Of a DNA stretch of 64,000 nt, positions 24,543 to 34,177 are shown piece after piece. Position 1 is the stretch's first letter, and each line of letters opens with the position of its first letter. Origin of the DNA: an uncultured beta proteobacterium. GTDB taxonomy: Bacteria; Pseudomonadota; Gammaproteobacteria; Burkholderiales; SG8-39. Below the pieces are notes generated by a model, which was not told where the DNA came from, searched no databases, and saw only the letters and a program-made list of their open reading frames with translations. The position numbers and the translations under genes are program-made. The DNA is taken from NCBI GenBank assembly GCA_902826155.1, contig CADEDU010000002.1, positions 104,666 to 168,665 of the forward strand, given 5' to 3'.

Positions 24543-24914
24543 CTAAGGCCTCGAACCAGTCGGAAACGGCCACGCTGCTGCTGGGCTGAGAGGCATTCTC
24601 ATCCCCGACGACGAGGCGCCTGCCGCAGAAGCGGTGGACCTTGCCGACGATGCAGCCGCGGGCTTCTTCGCGGACTGAGCCTTATTCACGGGTTTCTTAG
24701 CTGCCTTTTTTTTGACGGCTTTCTTCTTAGCCGACTTTTTTTTTGCGGACTTTTTCTTTGCCGCTTTCTTTTTGGCAGCCTTCTTCTTTACAGCCTTCTT
24801 CTTGGCTGTTTTTTTCTTGGCTGCCGACTTCTTCTTAGCAGCCTTCTTCTTGGCCTTTTTCTTGGCCGCTTTTTTTGCTGTCTTTTTCTTCGCTGCTTTC
24901 TTCTTGGTAGCCAT
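24543..24914 (-). CDS. Histone H1-like Lys/Ala-rich DNA-binding protein
   Basis: The 123-residue product starts MATKKKAAKKKTAKKAAKK and is built of AAKKK/SAKKK/AVKKK repeats over about 75 residues, followed by an Ala/Ser/Pro-rich tail. It resembles the bacterial histone H1 homologues of Bordetella and relatives (BpH1 type), which bind DNA non-specifically and affect nucleoid structure. ATG 24914 has AGGAGC just upstream; the longer frame to 24980 is not supported. The repeat-rich gene is likely to vary in length between strains. Confidence 0.88.
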   Translation of the reverse strand: MATKKKAAKKKTAKKAAKKKAKKKAAKKKSAAKKKTAKKKAVKKKAAKKKAAKKKSAKKKSAKKKAVKKKAAKKPVNKAQSAKKPAAASSARSTASAAGASSSGMRMPLSPAAAWPFPTGSRP

Positions 24915-25243
24915 AGCAATAGCTCCTATAGAGTTGAACAAACACACCAACGAAACCCGGCCGGACAAGCCCGGGGGCATTCGGCTACCGGATCACTCCG
25001 ATGCGCCGAATTCGGCTCGGACACTCGCTTGAGCGCAGCGAGTACCCACGATCCATTCAGACAAAAAAAACGGGGCCCACGGTCCCCGTTCCTGCGGCTG
25101 CAAGCAAGCTGACCCCACATCGAGATCTGCAGATCTGATTGCGGGCGAGAATGCCCTGGCACCGCTACGCAGGTGCGGTGCACGGGCCGAGTGTTTGAAC
25201 TTGGGATGGGAGTCACTATTGATAGGCGGGCGGGAGTGGAAAC
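24915..25243. other. Intergenic region between nrdB and the histone-like gene
   Basis: The region contains the nrdB terminator (below) and, on the minus strand next to 24914, the histone-like ribosome binding site. No other gene is supported. Confidence 0.6.
25063..25090 (-). terminator. Intrinsic terminator of nrdB
   Basis: AACGGGG/CCCCGTT (25069-25075 with 25084-25090) forms a 7-bp stem; on the minus strand it is followed by an uninterrupted T-run (plus-strand A-run 25063-25070). It lies about 155 bp after the nrdB stop. Confidence 0.9.
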
Positions 25244-26410
25244 TCAGTCCCAATTCAGCGCACCGCCGGTCTGATACTCGATCACGCGAGTTTCGAAGAA
25301 GTTGCGCTCTTTCTTCAGATCGATCATTTCGCTCATCCAGGGGAAAGGGTTAGTTGCCCCGGCGTACGGCTGATCGATCCCGATCTGCTGACAGCGTCGA
25401 TTAGCGATATAGCGAAGATATTCCTTGAACATCGGCGCGTTGAGGCCCAGCACGCCTCGCGGCATCGTATCTTCTGCATATCGGTATTCGAGTTCCACCG
25501 CTTTCTTGATTAGACCTTGAATTTCCTCACGAAATTTCGGTGTCCACAAGTGCGGATTCTCGAGCTTGATCTGATTGATCAGATCGATACCGAAATTACA
25601 GTGCATCGACTCGTCGCGAAGGATGTATTGATACTGCTCGGCCGAACCGGTCATCTTGTTTTGCCTGCCGAGCGCAAGGATCTGCGTGAACCCGACGTAG
25701 AAGAACAAACCTTCCATGATGCAGGCGAAGACGATGAGGCTTCGCAGCAACTCTCGATCGCTCTCAGGCGTCCCCGTCTTGAATGCCGGGTCCGTCAGCG
25801 TATCGATGAACGGGATGAGGAACTCGTCCTTCTCGCGAATGGCCGCGATCTCGTGATAGGCATTGAACACCTCGCCCTCATCGAGACCCAGACTCTCCAC
25901 AATGTACTGGTAGGCGTGGGTGTGGATCGCCTCCTCGAACGCCTGGCGTAGCAAGTATTGGCGGCATTCTGGCGCCGAGATATGCCGGTACGTACCAAGC
26001 ACGATGTTGTTCGCTGCCAGCGAATCAGCGGTTACGAAGAACCCGAGGTTACGCTTGACGATCCGACGCTCATCCTCGGACAGACCGTTGGGGTCTTTCC
26101 ACAGCGCGATGTCCCGATTCATATTCACTTCCTGGGGCATCCAGTGGTTCGCGCACGCCGCGAGGTACTTCTCCCAAGCCCACTTGTACTTGAACGGAAC
26201 GAGCTGGTTGAGATCGGTATTGCCGTTGATGACCCGCTTGTCCTCCATGCGGATCCGGCGAAACTGGTCGGACTGTGCAATGGATTGCTCGACGAGCCTT
26301 GGTGTCGGGATTGGAGTCGCTTGCGGCACGCCCGGCGCGAACGCCAGGGGCTGCAGCCCGAACCCAGCCATCGCCACCCCTGCATTCATGTCGTCGTCGA
26401 ACTTCAGCAT
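25244..26410 (-). CDS. nrdB: Ribonucleotide reductase class Ia, beta subunit
   Basis: The 388-residue protein holds the diiron/tyrosyl radical site: Asp129 (FFVTADSL), Glu160 and His163 (EEAIHTHAY), Tyr167 in the E-x-x-H-x-x-x-Y position, Glu in [11 protein letters not shown] and EDES-type [10 protein letters not shown]. The radical Tyr is present, so it is not a class Ic (Phe) enzyme. With NrdA it reduces ribonucleotides to deoxyribonucleotides. It begins 31 bp after the nrdA stop, so the two are co-transcribed. A long flexible N-terminal segment of about 45 residues precedes the core. Confidence 0.96.
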   Translation of the reverse strand: MLKFDDDMNAGVAMAGFGLQPLAFAPGVPQATPIPTPRLVEQSIAQSDQFRRIRMEDKRVINGNTDLNQLVPFKYKWAWEKYLAACANHWMPQEVNMNRDIALWKDPNGLSEDERRIVKRNLGFFVTADSLAANNIVLGTYRHISAPECRQYLLRQAFEEAIHTHAYQYIVESLGLDEGEVFNAYHEIAAIREKDEFLIPFIDTLTDPAFKTGTPESDRELLRSLIVFACIMEGLFFYVGFTQILALGRQNKMTGSAEQYQYILRDESMHCNFGIDLINQIKLENPHLWTPKFREEIQGLIKKAVELEYRYAEDTMPRGVLGLNAPMFKEYLRYIANRRCQQIGIDQPYAGATNPFPWMSEMIDLKKERNFFETRVIEYQTGGALNWD

Positions 26411-26441
26411 GCGGCCGGTCTCCGAATTGTTCGTTTTGTTG

Positions 26442-29312
26442 TCATTGACACGCTTCGCATTCAGGATCGTCGATCGGACACATCTTGGCGTCTGACTGCC
26501 CGTCCGCGTTCAACGCAATGCCCCCTTCGGCCGGCACCGCATTGAGTTGCCCAGCCTTCACCGTGGATTTCTCGGCGTGGGTTGCGCCCATGGTCCGCAG
26601 GTAGTAGGTGGTCTTCAATCCACGCAGCCACGCCAGCTTGTAGGTCTCGTCGAGCTTCTTGCCCGACGCGTTGGCGAGATAGAGATTCAGCGACTGTGAC
26701 TGATCGATCCACTTCTGCCGCCGTGCCCCGCACTCGACCAGCCACGAGGGATCGACCTCGAACGCAGTGGCGTAGAGCCTGCGAAGTTCGGGGGGGACGC
26801 GATCGATCCGCGCCAGATTGCCATCGAAGTACTTCAGATCCGCAATCATCACCTCGTCCCAGAGGCCTCGCTCTTTGAGATCCCGGACCAGGTACTCGTT
26901 CACCACGGTGAACTCGCCGGAGAGGTTCGACTTGACGTACAAATTCTGGAACGTGGGTTCGATCGAGGCCGACACGCCGATGATGTTCGCGATGGTCGCG
27001 GTCGGCGCAATCGCCAGGCAGTTGGAGTTGCGCATGCCATGACGCTTGATTCGAGCGCGCAGTGCATCCCAGTCCATTGAAGAACTGCGATCGACCTCGA
27101 CGAAGCCGCCTCGCTCCTGCGTGAGCAGGTCGAGGGAATCCTGCGGAAGCACGCCGCGGTCCCACAGCGACCCGCGGAAGGTTGAATAGGCGCCACGCTC
27201 CTCGGCCAGTTCAGTCGACGCCAAGTACGCGAAGTACGCAGCGGCCTCCATCGAACGGTCCGCAAAATCCACCGCTTCCTTCGAGGCGTAGGGTACGCGC
27301 AGGACGTGCAAGCAGTCCTGGAAACCCATGATCCCCATGCCGACCGGGCGGTGCTTGAGGTTGGAGTTGCGTGCCTTGGCAACCGCGTAGTAGTTGATGT
27401 CGATGACGTTATCGAGCATTCGCATCGCCGTCGACACGGTGCGCTTGAGCTTTTCGTGGTCGAGCTTGCCGTCGCGCAGATGCGCGACCATGTTGACCGA
27501 CCCCAGGTTGCACACTGCGATCTCGCTGTCACTCGTATTGAGCGTGATCTCGGTGCACAGGTTCGAGCTGTGAACGGTACCGACGTGCTGCTGGGGCGAG
27601 CGGATATTGCAGGGATCCTTGAACGTGATCCACGGATGGCCGGTTTCAAACAGCATCGACAACATCTTGCGCCACAACTGAACGGCCGGAATCTTCTTGA
27701 ACAGCTTCAGCTGCCCGCTGGCGGCCTTCTCCTCATAAGCAAGGTAGGCCCGCTCGAACTCCTTGCCCCACTTGTCATGCAGCTCGGTACAGTCCGAAGG
27801 CGAGAACAAGGTCCAGTCCTTGTTCTGTGCCACGCGCTTCATGAACAGATCCGGAATCCAGTTGGCGGTGTTCATGTCGTGGGTGCGCCGCCGGTCGTCG
27901 CCGGTGTTTTTGCGCAGCTCCAGGAATTCCTCGATGTCCAGGTGCCACGTTTCGAGATACGAACACACCGCACCCTTGCGCTTGCCGCCCTGATTGACCG
28001 CCACGGCCGTGTCGTTGACGACCTTGAGGAACGGCACCACCCCCTGCGACTTGCCGTTGGTGCCCTTGATGTGCGAGCCGAGCGCGCGCACCGGCGTCCA
28101 GTCGTTGCCCAACCCTCCGGCAAATTTGGCAAGTAGCGCGTTCTCTTTGATGGCCTCATAGATCCCGTCGAGATCATCGGAGACCGTCGTCAGGTAGCAG
28201 CTCGACAACTGCGAACGCCGCGTGCCCGAATTGAACAGGGTCGGGGTCGAACTCATGAAATCGAAACTCGACAGCACCTGATAGAACTCGATCGCACGCG
28301 CCTCGCGGTCGATTTCGTTGAGCGACAACCCCATGGCCACCCGCATGAAGAAAGCCTGCGGGAGCTCGATCCTGGTCCCGTCGATATGCAGGAAATAGCG
28401 GTCGTAAAGGGTCTGGAGGCCCAGGTAGTCGAACTTCAGATCCCGCGCGGCGTCGAGCGCCTTGCCCAATCGCGCCAGATCGAACTTGGCCAGACGCTCG
28501 TCCAGCAGTTCAGCCTGGATTCCCCGCCGGATGAACTCGGGGAAGTACTCGGCGTACCGGGTCGACATCTGCTCCTGCGCTGCCTCCTCACCGAGGACCT
28601 CGCGCCTGATCGTGTGCAGCAACAACCGGGCCGTGACATGGGAGTACGCAGGATCCTTCTCGATTAACGCCCGCGCAGCCAGAATCATCGACTTGCGCAC
28701 TTCGTCCATGTGCACGCCGTCGTACAGATTCTTGAGCGTTTCGGTCTTGATCTGCGCGGTGCTGACTTCAGCGCCCAGCCCCGTGCACGCGGAGTCCAGC
28801 AGCGCGCTCAGCTTGGCTTCGTCGAGCGGTCGCTTGACCCCGCCTTCGATGACCTGGATGCCAGGCGCCGAATCGGTCGCCCCGCCCTTGCGTTGAGCGG
28901 CTTCCGCGGCGCGGGCCAGCGCGCGCTTTTCGCGGTACAGCACGTACGCGCGGGCAACATCATGCTGCCCGGACCGCATCAGACCCAGCTCGACCTGGTC
29001 CTGGATATCTTCGATGTGGAACGTGCCGCCCGCCGGCTGGCGTCGCACCAGGGCTTTGACGACCCCATCGGTCAAGCCGCCGACCAGCTCACGTATTCTC
29101 GCCGACGCGGCACCCTGACCGCCTTCGACTGCGAGGAAGGCCTTGGTCATCGCCACTGAGATCTTCGAAGGCTCGAACCCGACGACCGCACCATTACGCC
29201 GAATGACCTTGAACTCCACGAACATCGCGGGCGCGGCGCTCGACAGCGCCTCAGGAAGACCGGCGGAAGTGACCGACTGGGAAGGCGTTGTTCCGCCACC
29301 AACTAGCTGCAT
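26442..29312 (-). CDS. nrdA: Ribonucleotide reductase class Ia, alpha subunit with tandem ATP-cone domains
   Basis: The 956-residue product has two ATP-cone domains at its N-terminus ([20 protein letters not shown] and [20 protein letters not shown]), the barrel with [10 protein letters not shown] and [11 protein letters not shown] cysteines, and the C-terminal redox pair in [15 protein letters not shown]-cones sense ATP and dATP to switch overall activity. I start at ATG 29312, which has AGGAG 7 bases upstream, rather than at the longer frame to 29369. It is upstream of nrdB on the minus strand, and a pair of NrdR-like boxes lies about 190 bp before its start. Confidence 0.95.
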   Translation of the reverse strand: MQLVGGGTTPSQSVTSAGLPEALSSAAPAMFVEFKVIRRNGAVVGFEPSKISVAMTKAFLAVEGGQGAASARIRELVGGLTDGVVKALVRRQPAGGTFHIEDIQDQVELGLMRSGQHDVARAYVLYREKRALARAAEAAQRKGGATDSAPGIQVIEGGVKRPLDEAKLSALLDSACTGLGAEVSTAQIKTETLKNLYDGVHMDEVRKSMILAARALIEKDPAYSHVTARLLLHTIRREVLGEEAAQEQMSTRYAEYFPEFIRRGIQAELLDERLAKFDLARLGKALDAARDLKFDYLGLQTLYDRYFLHIDGTRIELPQAFFMRVAMGLSLNEIDREARAIEFYQVLSSFDFMSSTPTLFNSGTRRSQLSSCYLTTVSDDLDGIYEAIKENALLAKFAGGLGNDWTPVRALGSHIKGTNGKSQGVVPFLKVVNDTAVAVNQGGKRKGAVCSYLETWHLDIEEFLELRKNTGDDRRRTHDMNTANWIPDLFMKRVAQNKDWTLFSPSDCTELHDKWGKEFERAYLAYEEKAASGQLKLFKKIPAVQLWRKMLSMLFETGHPWITFKDPCNIRSPQQHVGTVHSSNLCTEITLNTSDSEIAVCNLGSVNMVAHLRDGKLDHEKLKRTVSTAMRMLDNVIDINYYAVAKARNSNLKHRPVGMGIMGFQDCLHVLRVPYASKEAVDFADRSMEAAAYFAYLASTELAEERGAYSTFRGSLWDRGVLPQDSLDLLTQERGGFVEVDRSSSMDWDALRARIKRHGMRNSNCLAIAPTATIANIIGVSASIEPTFQNLYVKSNLSGEFTVVNEYLVRDLKERGLWDEVMIADLKYFDGNLARIDRVPPELRRLYATAFEVDPSWLVECGARRQKWIDQSQSLNLYLANASGKKLDETYKLAWLRGLKTTYYLRTMGATHAEKSTVKAGQLNAVPAEGGIALNADGQSDAKMCPIDDPECEACQ

Positions 29313-29502
29313 ATGCTGCTCCTCTACTCGGCCCCGGTGCTTCAGCCGACACCAGCGACCCCTGAACACGTTCTCGGGTCTTGCAGCGAGCCTCCTCTTT
29401 CTTCAACGGAAGGCTCTCGCTACGCACTTGGCGCTCCCTGCGCCGACCTGGCCATCATCACGAACAAGCATGACTGCCAGGCCGCAATTTCTCGATTCGC
29501 AA

Positions 29503-29549
29503 CCACAACCTATAGTGGGTGGCGATCGAACGAGTCCAAATTCTAGTGC
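29503..29549 (-). promoter_or_regulatory. Two NrdR-box-like sites upstream of nrdA
   Basis: Box 1, CCACAACCTATAGTGG (29503-29518), matches the NrdR consensus ACACWATATATWGTGT at 12 of 16 positions, and box 2, GTCCAAATTCTAGTGC (29534-29549), at 9 of 16. The two starts are 31 bp apart, three helical turns, as is usual for NrdR box pairs. NrdR is the ATP-cone repressor of nrd operons. Confidence 0.6.
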
Positions 29550-29630
29550 GCGATTTTCGAAGTTGCAATCGTTAGCGTGGTCGTCCAGCTACCGTCCGAC
29601 GGTCTAATCCACGCGGTGACGTGAAATCTG

Positions 29631-30236
29631 TCACGAATTTGTTGCGCGACGGAGTCGAGGCCAATCGAAAACCGCACCCGGATCGGTCTTTCGACCAGGG
29701 GCGATGTCGCTATGGCCCACGACATCGATGATCGGATAGCGCGCGCGAAGCTGGTCAGTGAGTGCGATGAGTGAGTCGTACTGGGCATCGGCATACGGCA
29801 TCACGTCGGTGCCCTCGAGCTCGATGCCTACCGAGAAATCATTGCAGCGCGCTCGTCCACGCCACTGCGACAGGCCTGCGTGCCAAGCCCGCTCGTTGCA
29901 CGGCACGAACTGATCGACCTCACCCGTCCGGTGGATCAGAAAGTGACTGGATACCCGCAGCCCGATGAGTTGCCCGAAGAACGGGTGTGCCGAACAGTCG
30001 AGCCGACCCAGGAACAGCGAGCCGATCGCATCGCCACCAAATTCACCTGGCGGCAGGCTGATGTTATGGATCACGATCAGCTCGACGGCGCACGCTGCCG
30101 GTCGCTCGTCGCGGTGGGGCGACACCCGCCGGCGAACGCCTCCGGCCCAGCCCAGTTCATCGAGGATGAAGGGCACGCGGTCGCTGGCGTTGCTGCCAGC
30201 GCGCACGCCGTGATCGCGCGGCTCGCTCGAACTCAT
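29631..30236 (-). CDS. ampD: N-acetyl-anhydromuramyl-L-alanine amidase AmpD
   Basis: The 201-residue protein has the amidase_2 fold with zinc ligands in VIHNISLPP (His), AWHAGLSQW (His) and RKTDPGAVFDW (Asp), and the catalytic Glu in VGIELEG. It removes the peptide from anhydro-muropeptides during cytoplasmic recycling of peptidoglycan, and in many bacteria it affects beta-lactamase induction. The long N-terminal segment before IVIHN is typical of AmpD. It is followed by the nrd control region and preceded by pilR. Confidence 0.93.
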   Translation of the reverse strand: MSSSEPRDHGVRAGSNASDRVPFILDELGWAGGVRRRVSPHRDERPAACAVELIVIHNISLPPGEFGGDAIGSLFLGRLDCSAHPFFGQLIGLRVSSHFLIHRTGEVDQFVPCNERAWHAGLSQWRGRARCNDFSVGIELEGTDVMPYADAQYDSLIALTDQLRARYPIIDVVGHSDIAPGRKTDPGAVFDWPRLRRATNS

Positions 30237-30449
30237 TGCGATATTGAACCGCAGACCGGCCGCTTATGAAACCGCAGCAGAACGCCCGGGCGGCCACTCG
30301 AGTCGCGGGACATTGATCCTGCAAACGTCCTCTGGGGGCGGGAACAGGCGTTGCGCGACTCTCCGACTTGAAGCGCGACTTGAAAGCCCGACCTGAATCA
30401 ATCTAGTGGTGGTGCCTGTCCGCCAGCGCAGTTCGACGGAACCACCCCG

Positions 30450-31814
30450 CTACGAGATGTTCAGACGCTCCATCCGGTAGCGCAGCGCGCGGAACGTGAT
30501 CCCGAGCAGCTTGGCGGCAGCCGTGCGATTGAAGCGCGTGCGATCGAGCGCCTCGAGGATGGCATCCTTCTCGATTCGATCCAGATACTCCTGCAGCGGC
30601 CATTTGTCCGCGGGGCCGGCGGCCTCCGAGGGCATGGTGGCCGGGACCGTCAGTTGCAGATCTTCGCGCTGGATCTCGCTCGTGTTCGACAACGCAATGG
30701 CGCGTTCGAGGATGTTCTCCAACTCACGGGTATTGCCCGGAAAGTCGTAGGCCGACAGTGCGTCCAGAGCGGACCCCGACAAGCGCACTTCCCGACCGCC
30801 GCCATCGGCGACCAATCGCTTGAGAATGGCGTCCGCGAGCGTGGCGACGTCTTCGCGGCATTCGCGCAATGCCGGCATGCGCAGCTCGATGACGTTCAGC
30901 CGGTAGTAGAGGTCCTGGCGGAACTTGCCCTGTTCAACCAGCTTGGCCAGGTTCTGATGCGTAGCGCAAATGAAGCGCACGTCGACCGGATCCTCGACGG
31001 TGGCGCCCACCTTGCGAACGCGACGCTCCTGAATCGCACGCAGCAGCTTCACCTGCATGTGAAGCGGAAGATCCGCCACTTCGTCCAGGAACAGCGTGCC
31101 GCCGTTGGCAGCGTGGAAGAACCCTTCGCGCTCCTGCTCGGCGCCCGTGAACGCACCCTTGCGGTAGCCGAAAAACTCACTTTCCATCAAGGTTTCCGGA
31201 ATCGCCCCGCAGTTGACCGGTACGAACGGCTTGTCGCGGCGAGCACCATGGACATGGATCAGGCGGGCCGCCAGCTCCTTGCCACTGCCCGATTCGCCGG
31301 TGATGTAGATGGGCGCCTGACTGCGCGAAAGCTTGGTGATCATCTCGCGCACCACCTGGATCGGCGCGCTTGATCCCAACAATTGAAACTCGGTGTTGTT
31401 GGTGGATTCGGACTTCGACGGAAGCGCCAGGGCCGACTTGACCAGATTGCGCAACTGCTCGAGCGAAAGCGGCTTGCTCAGGTAGTCGAATGCGCCGCCC
31501 TTCAGTGCGGCGACGGCGTTTTCCATACTGCCGTGCGCAGTGATCACCGCCACCGGAAGGTCCGCCCCTTTGGTGGCGATGTGGCGAACGATCTCCAGAC
31601 CGTCGCCGTCGGGCAGGCGCATGTCGGTGAGGCACAGGTCGAAATCCTGCGATTCGAGTCGCGCGCGGGCCTCGGCCACCGACGTCGCGGATTCCACCGC
31701 CAATCCCATGCGGATCAGGCTCAACTCGAGCAACTCGCGGATGTCGGCCTCGTCATCGACGACCAGGACGCTGGTGCGCGATCCACTCCCGCGCCGCTCG
31801 TGCTGCTTCATCAC
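30450..31814 (-). CDS. pilR: Sigma-54-dependent response regulator PilR
   Basis: The 454-residue protein has a receiver domain at about 15-125 (VLVVDDEADIRELLE, phospho-Asp in LCLTDMRLPDG, Lys in YLSKPL), an AAA+ domain with Walker A GESGSGKE and GYRKGAFTGA (sigma-54 contact), Walker B GTLFLDEVADL, and a C-terminal Fis-type helix-turn-helix (NRTAAAKLLGITFRALRYRM). It follows pilS with a 4-bp overlap. In Pseudomonas and other bacteria the pair controls pilA expression; no pilus gene is in this window. Confidence 0.92.
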   Translation of the reverse strand: MMKQHERRGSGSRTSVLVVDDEADIRELLELSLIRMGLAVESATSVAEARARLESQDFDLCLTDMRLPDGDGLEIVRHIATKGADLPVAVITAHGSMENAVAALKGGAFDYLSKPLSLEQLRNLVKSALALPSKSESTNNTEFQLLGSSAPIQVVREMITKLSRSQAPIYITGESGSGKELAARLIHVHGARRDKPFVPVNCGAIPETLMESEFFGYRKGAFTGAEQEREGFFHAANGGTLFLDEVADLPLHMQVKLLRAIQERRVRKVGATVEDPVDVRFICATHQNLAKLVEQGKFRQDLYYRLNVIELRMPALRECREDVATLADAILKRLVADGGGREVRLSGSALDALSAYDFPGNTRELENILERAIALSNTSEIQREDLQLTVPATMPSEAAGPADKWPLQEYLDRIEKDAILEALDRTRFNRTAAAKLLGITFRALRYRMERLNIS

Positions 31815-33442
31815 TTCGCTCCTTGCCAGTACAACCTGAACACCGAACCGACGCCTGCAGGCTGGTAGTCGAGTTGGGCGCCGTTCGCGCTCGCCAACTC
31901 TCGCGAGATGTATAGCCCCAGCCCGGTACCGCGGCTGTCGGTCGTGAAGAAGGGCTCGAACAGTTGCGGGCGGACTTCGGCGGGTATCCCCGGACCGTCG
32001 TCAATCACCTGCAGTTCGACGCGGGAGCCGACGCTCACCCGTCGGATCACAACGCTGCCTGGCTGCTTCGCTCCGTATCGCCAGCCGTTGCGGACGAGAT
32101 TCCACAGGATTTGGTGCAAGTGCACGCGGTCGAACTGCACGGACAACCCGGATTGACCTTGCAGCGCGATCGCATCGGAGGACAGGTTCTCGTTGCGCAC
32201 GAAATCGTCGATGAAGGTCGCCAGGAAACTGTCCAGTGCGATCTCCTCGGACTGCATACGGTCGCGCCGATTGAGCTCGAGCACATCCTTGACCATGCGA
32301 TCGAGCCGCAGCGCGTTGTCGCGGATGATCCGTGCGAGCCGCTCGCGACTCTCCGCGCGCTTCTCCTCCATCATCAAGTCAGCAGCGTGCGTGATCGCCG
32401 ACAGCGGGTTGCGGATCTCATGGGCGATGTTCGCCGTGAGCCTGCCCAGGGCGACGAGCTTGTCGGCCTGCGCCTCGGCCTCCAGCGTCGATAGATCCTC
32501 GAGAAATATCAGCGCCGACGCGCGCCCCGCCCCGCCGATCGTCTGGCAGCGCACACGCACCCGTACGCCGGAGTGCTGCATCTCGAGTCGGATCGGGGCG
32601 ATCCCCGGGGCCCGATGCCACGCATCGAGCATGCTCGCCAGCTCGCTGGAGTATTCCGCGACGGTTCGGCCTTCCTCGAACCGATGGCCGAGCAATTGCT
32701 CGGCTCGCTTGTTGACTTGTCGCACGATGCCATCGTCCGATACGACGACGATCCCGTCGTCAGTGTCCTGCATGACCAGCGCGTTGATTCGCTCCTGGTT
32801 GTGCAACTCGATCGCGTGCAGCCGTGCGTTGTCTTCGTGCTTGAGAACCAGTTGCGCGAGCCAGTTGGTGATGAGCGCGGTCACGAAATAGGCAACGCCC
32901 AGGATCGCGCCCTGGAATAGCGAGGCGTTGTTGTGTCCGACTCCCGCCCGCACGAAACCGAGCGACTGCTCGAGCAACACCGCGATCGTGGCAACCGACG
33001 CGAACAGCAATGTCAGCCGCCGGTCACCGAGCATGGCTGCCACCGCAAGCGAGATGAGCAGCATGATGCCCAGCCCGTTACGCAGATCGCCACTGGCGTA
33101 CATGAGCACGGTGGTTGCAACCACGTCCGTGACCACGTGCAGCGCCAGCTGTATCCGGAACCAGTGCCGCAAGCGCACGACGACGACGTGCAGCAGGGCA
33201 GCAGCTGCAACGTAGGCAAAGCTGCTGGACACGAACAGCTGCGGCGCGGTCTCGCCAAGGCCCAGGGCGGCAGGATTGACCAGCCCAAGCACAGCGAGGA
33301 AGGCCGCGACAATCAGCCGGTAGACGTTGAAGTACCGAAGCGACGTCCACAGACTCGGCGCGACCGGTTGGTCACGGTCGGGCAGGCCGCTAAGAGTCAG
33401 CCCGTCCCTGGTTGGCGTGCTGTTCGCAGCAGTAGTGCTCAT
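31811..33442 (-). CDS. pilS: Sensor histidine kinase PilS
   Basis: The 543-residue protein has about six transmembrane helices in the first 195 residues, a PAS domain (VMQDTDDGIVVVSDDGIV), the H-box in NIAHEIRNPLSAITHAADLM with the phospho-acceptor His, and the N, G1 and G2 boxes (LVRNGWRYG, DDGPGIP, GTGLGLYIS). It overlaps pilR by 4 bp. Its first codons overlap the preceding small gene by 53 bp, so the true start may be further in. Confidence 0.92.
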   Translation of the reverse strand: MSTTAANSTPTRDGLTLSGLPDRDQPVAPSLWTSLRYFNVYRLIVAAFLAVLGLVNPAALGLGETAPQLFVSSSFAYVAAAALLHVVVVRLRHWFRIQLALHVVTDVVATTVLMYASGDLRNGLGIMLLISLAVAAMLGDRRLTLLFASVATIAVLLEQSLGFVRAGVGHNNASLFQGAILGVAYFVTALITNWLAQLVLKHEDNARLHAIELHNQERINALVMQDTDDGIVVVSDDGIVRQVNKRAEQLLGHRFEEGRTVAEYSSELASMLDAWHRAPGIAPIRLEMQHSGVRVRVRCQTIGGAGRASALIFLEDLSTLEAEAQADKLVALGRLTANIAHEIRNPLSAITHAADLMMEEKRAESRERLARIIRDNALRLDRMVKDVLELNRRDRMQSEEIALDSFLATFIDDFVRNENLSSDAIALQGQSGLSVQFDRVHLHQILWNLVRNGWRYGAKQPGSVVIRRVSVGSRVELQVIDDGPGIPAEVRPQLFEPFFTTDSRGTGLGLYISRELASANGAQLDYQPAGVGSVFRLYWQGAK

Positions 33443-33620
33443 CGGCGCGCGCTACTGCCTCGGAGAGCGGGAGAAACACGCCGCAGTGCGCGCAGCGCAC
33501 CATGCGTTCGACGGGGGCAGCACTCTTGGGCTCGGGGGGCTTGGGCCTGGCGATGCGCGTCCCCTTCCAGATGAAGAAGACCGCGGCCAGCACGAGGATC
33601 AGAAGAAGTAGCTTGCTCAT
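33390..33620 (-). CDS. PP0621-family small membrane protein with a zinc-ribbon-like motif
   Basis: The 76-residue protein has one N-terminal transmembrane helix (LLLLILVLAAVFFIWKG) and, after a Pro-rich linker, RMVRCAHCGVFLPLSEAVAR and EHYCCEQH, giving Cys-x2-Cys...Cys-Cys-x2-His, likely a zinc site. Members of the PP0621 family are small and sit before pilS in many betaproteobacteria. Function unknown. It overlaps the pilS start by 53 bp. Confidence 0.8.
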   Translation of the reverse strand: MSKLLLLILVLAAVFFIWKGTRIARPKPPEPKSAAPVERMVRCAHCGVFLPLSEAVARADEHYCCEQHANQGRADS

Positions 33621-33954
33621 CGGGTCAGTGCTGATCCGTGAGGAGCACGCTGGGCGTGCGATTGTAGGAACCCCTGCGCATCACGCCCACCGCTCCACGG
33701 GCAGTTTTGCACGCACCGCGTCCACTGGAAGCGCGATCACACAGGTCAATTGTGACGTAGCACGCACCAGAGGCGGCTTTCTGGCACTGGATCAGTGTCA
33801 ACGGAAAGGCGCCCTGCACGACGCTCGACCTGCTGGCGAGGTCAAATGCGCGCGCCAAAACGAACACGGGGACGGACCGGCCGGCGCGCAATGGATACAC
33901 CAAGGCGCCCACCCGCGGGCGGTACAGCCCACGGTCAATGCCGAATCGAATGAT
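33621..33954. other. Gene-free stretch next to tRNA-Pro
   Basis: Frames here, including one that reads through the tRNA on the minus strand, lack ribosome binding sites and family features. Nothing else is visible. Confidence 0.6.
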
Positions 33955-34031
33955 TGGTCGGGGTGAGAGGATTTGAACCTCCGACACCTGCGTCCCGAAC
34001 GCAGTACTCTACCAGGCTGAGCTACACCCCG
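33955..34031 (-). tRNA. tRNA-Pro (anticodon CGG)
   Basis: The minus strand from 34031 to 33955 folds as a cloverleaf: acceptor stem CGGGGTG/CACCCCG, anticodon arm CTGCG-TTCGGGA-CGCAG with anticodon CGG, T-loop GGTTCAAATCC, discriminator A and an encoded CCA end at 33955-33957. It decodes CCG. Confidence 0.96.
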
Positions 34032-34177
34032 AGGACGCTCGCGAGAAGCGGAGCGACGAGTGCGGACATGAGCAAATTGAAGATCATGCACGCGCTTGCG
34101 GTTGCACCCGATGCCACGGGAGACTGCTCTACGCATCGGAGGATCGAGGCGCTCTGCAAGTCGGACCGACTGACCCG

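Noticed and set aside
24700..24910. CRISPR-like or simple repeat array
   Set aside because: The repeated T/C-rich plus-strand pattern is the coding repeat of the histone-like gene read backwards.
33625..33987. A minus-strand frame beside and through tRNA-Pro
   Set aside because: It reads across the tRNA and gives the usual false peptide (SEVQILSPRP); no ribosome binding site.
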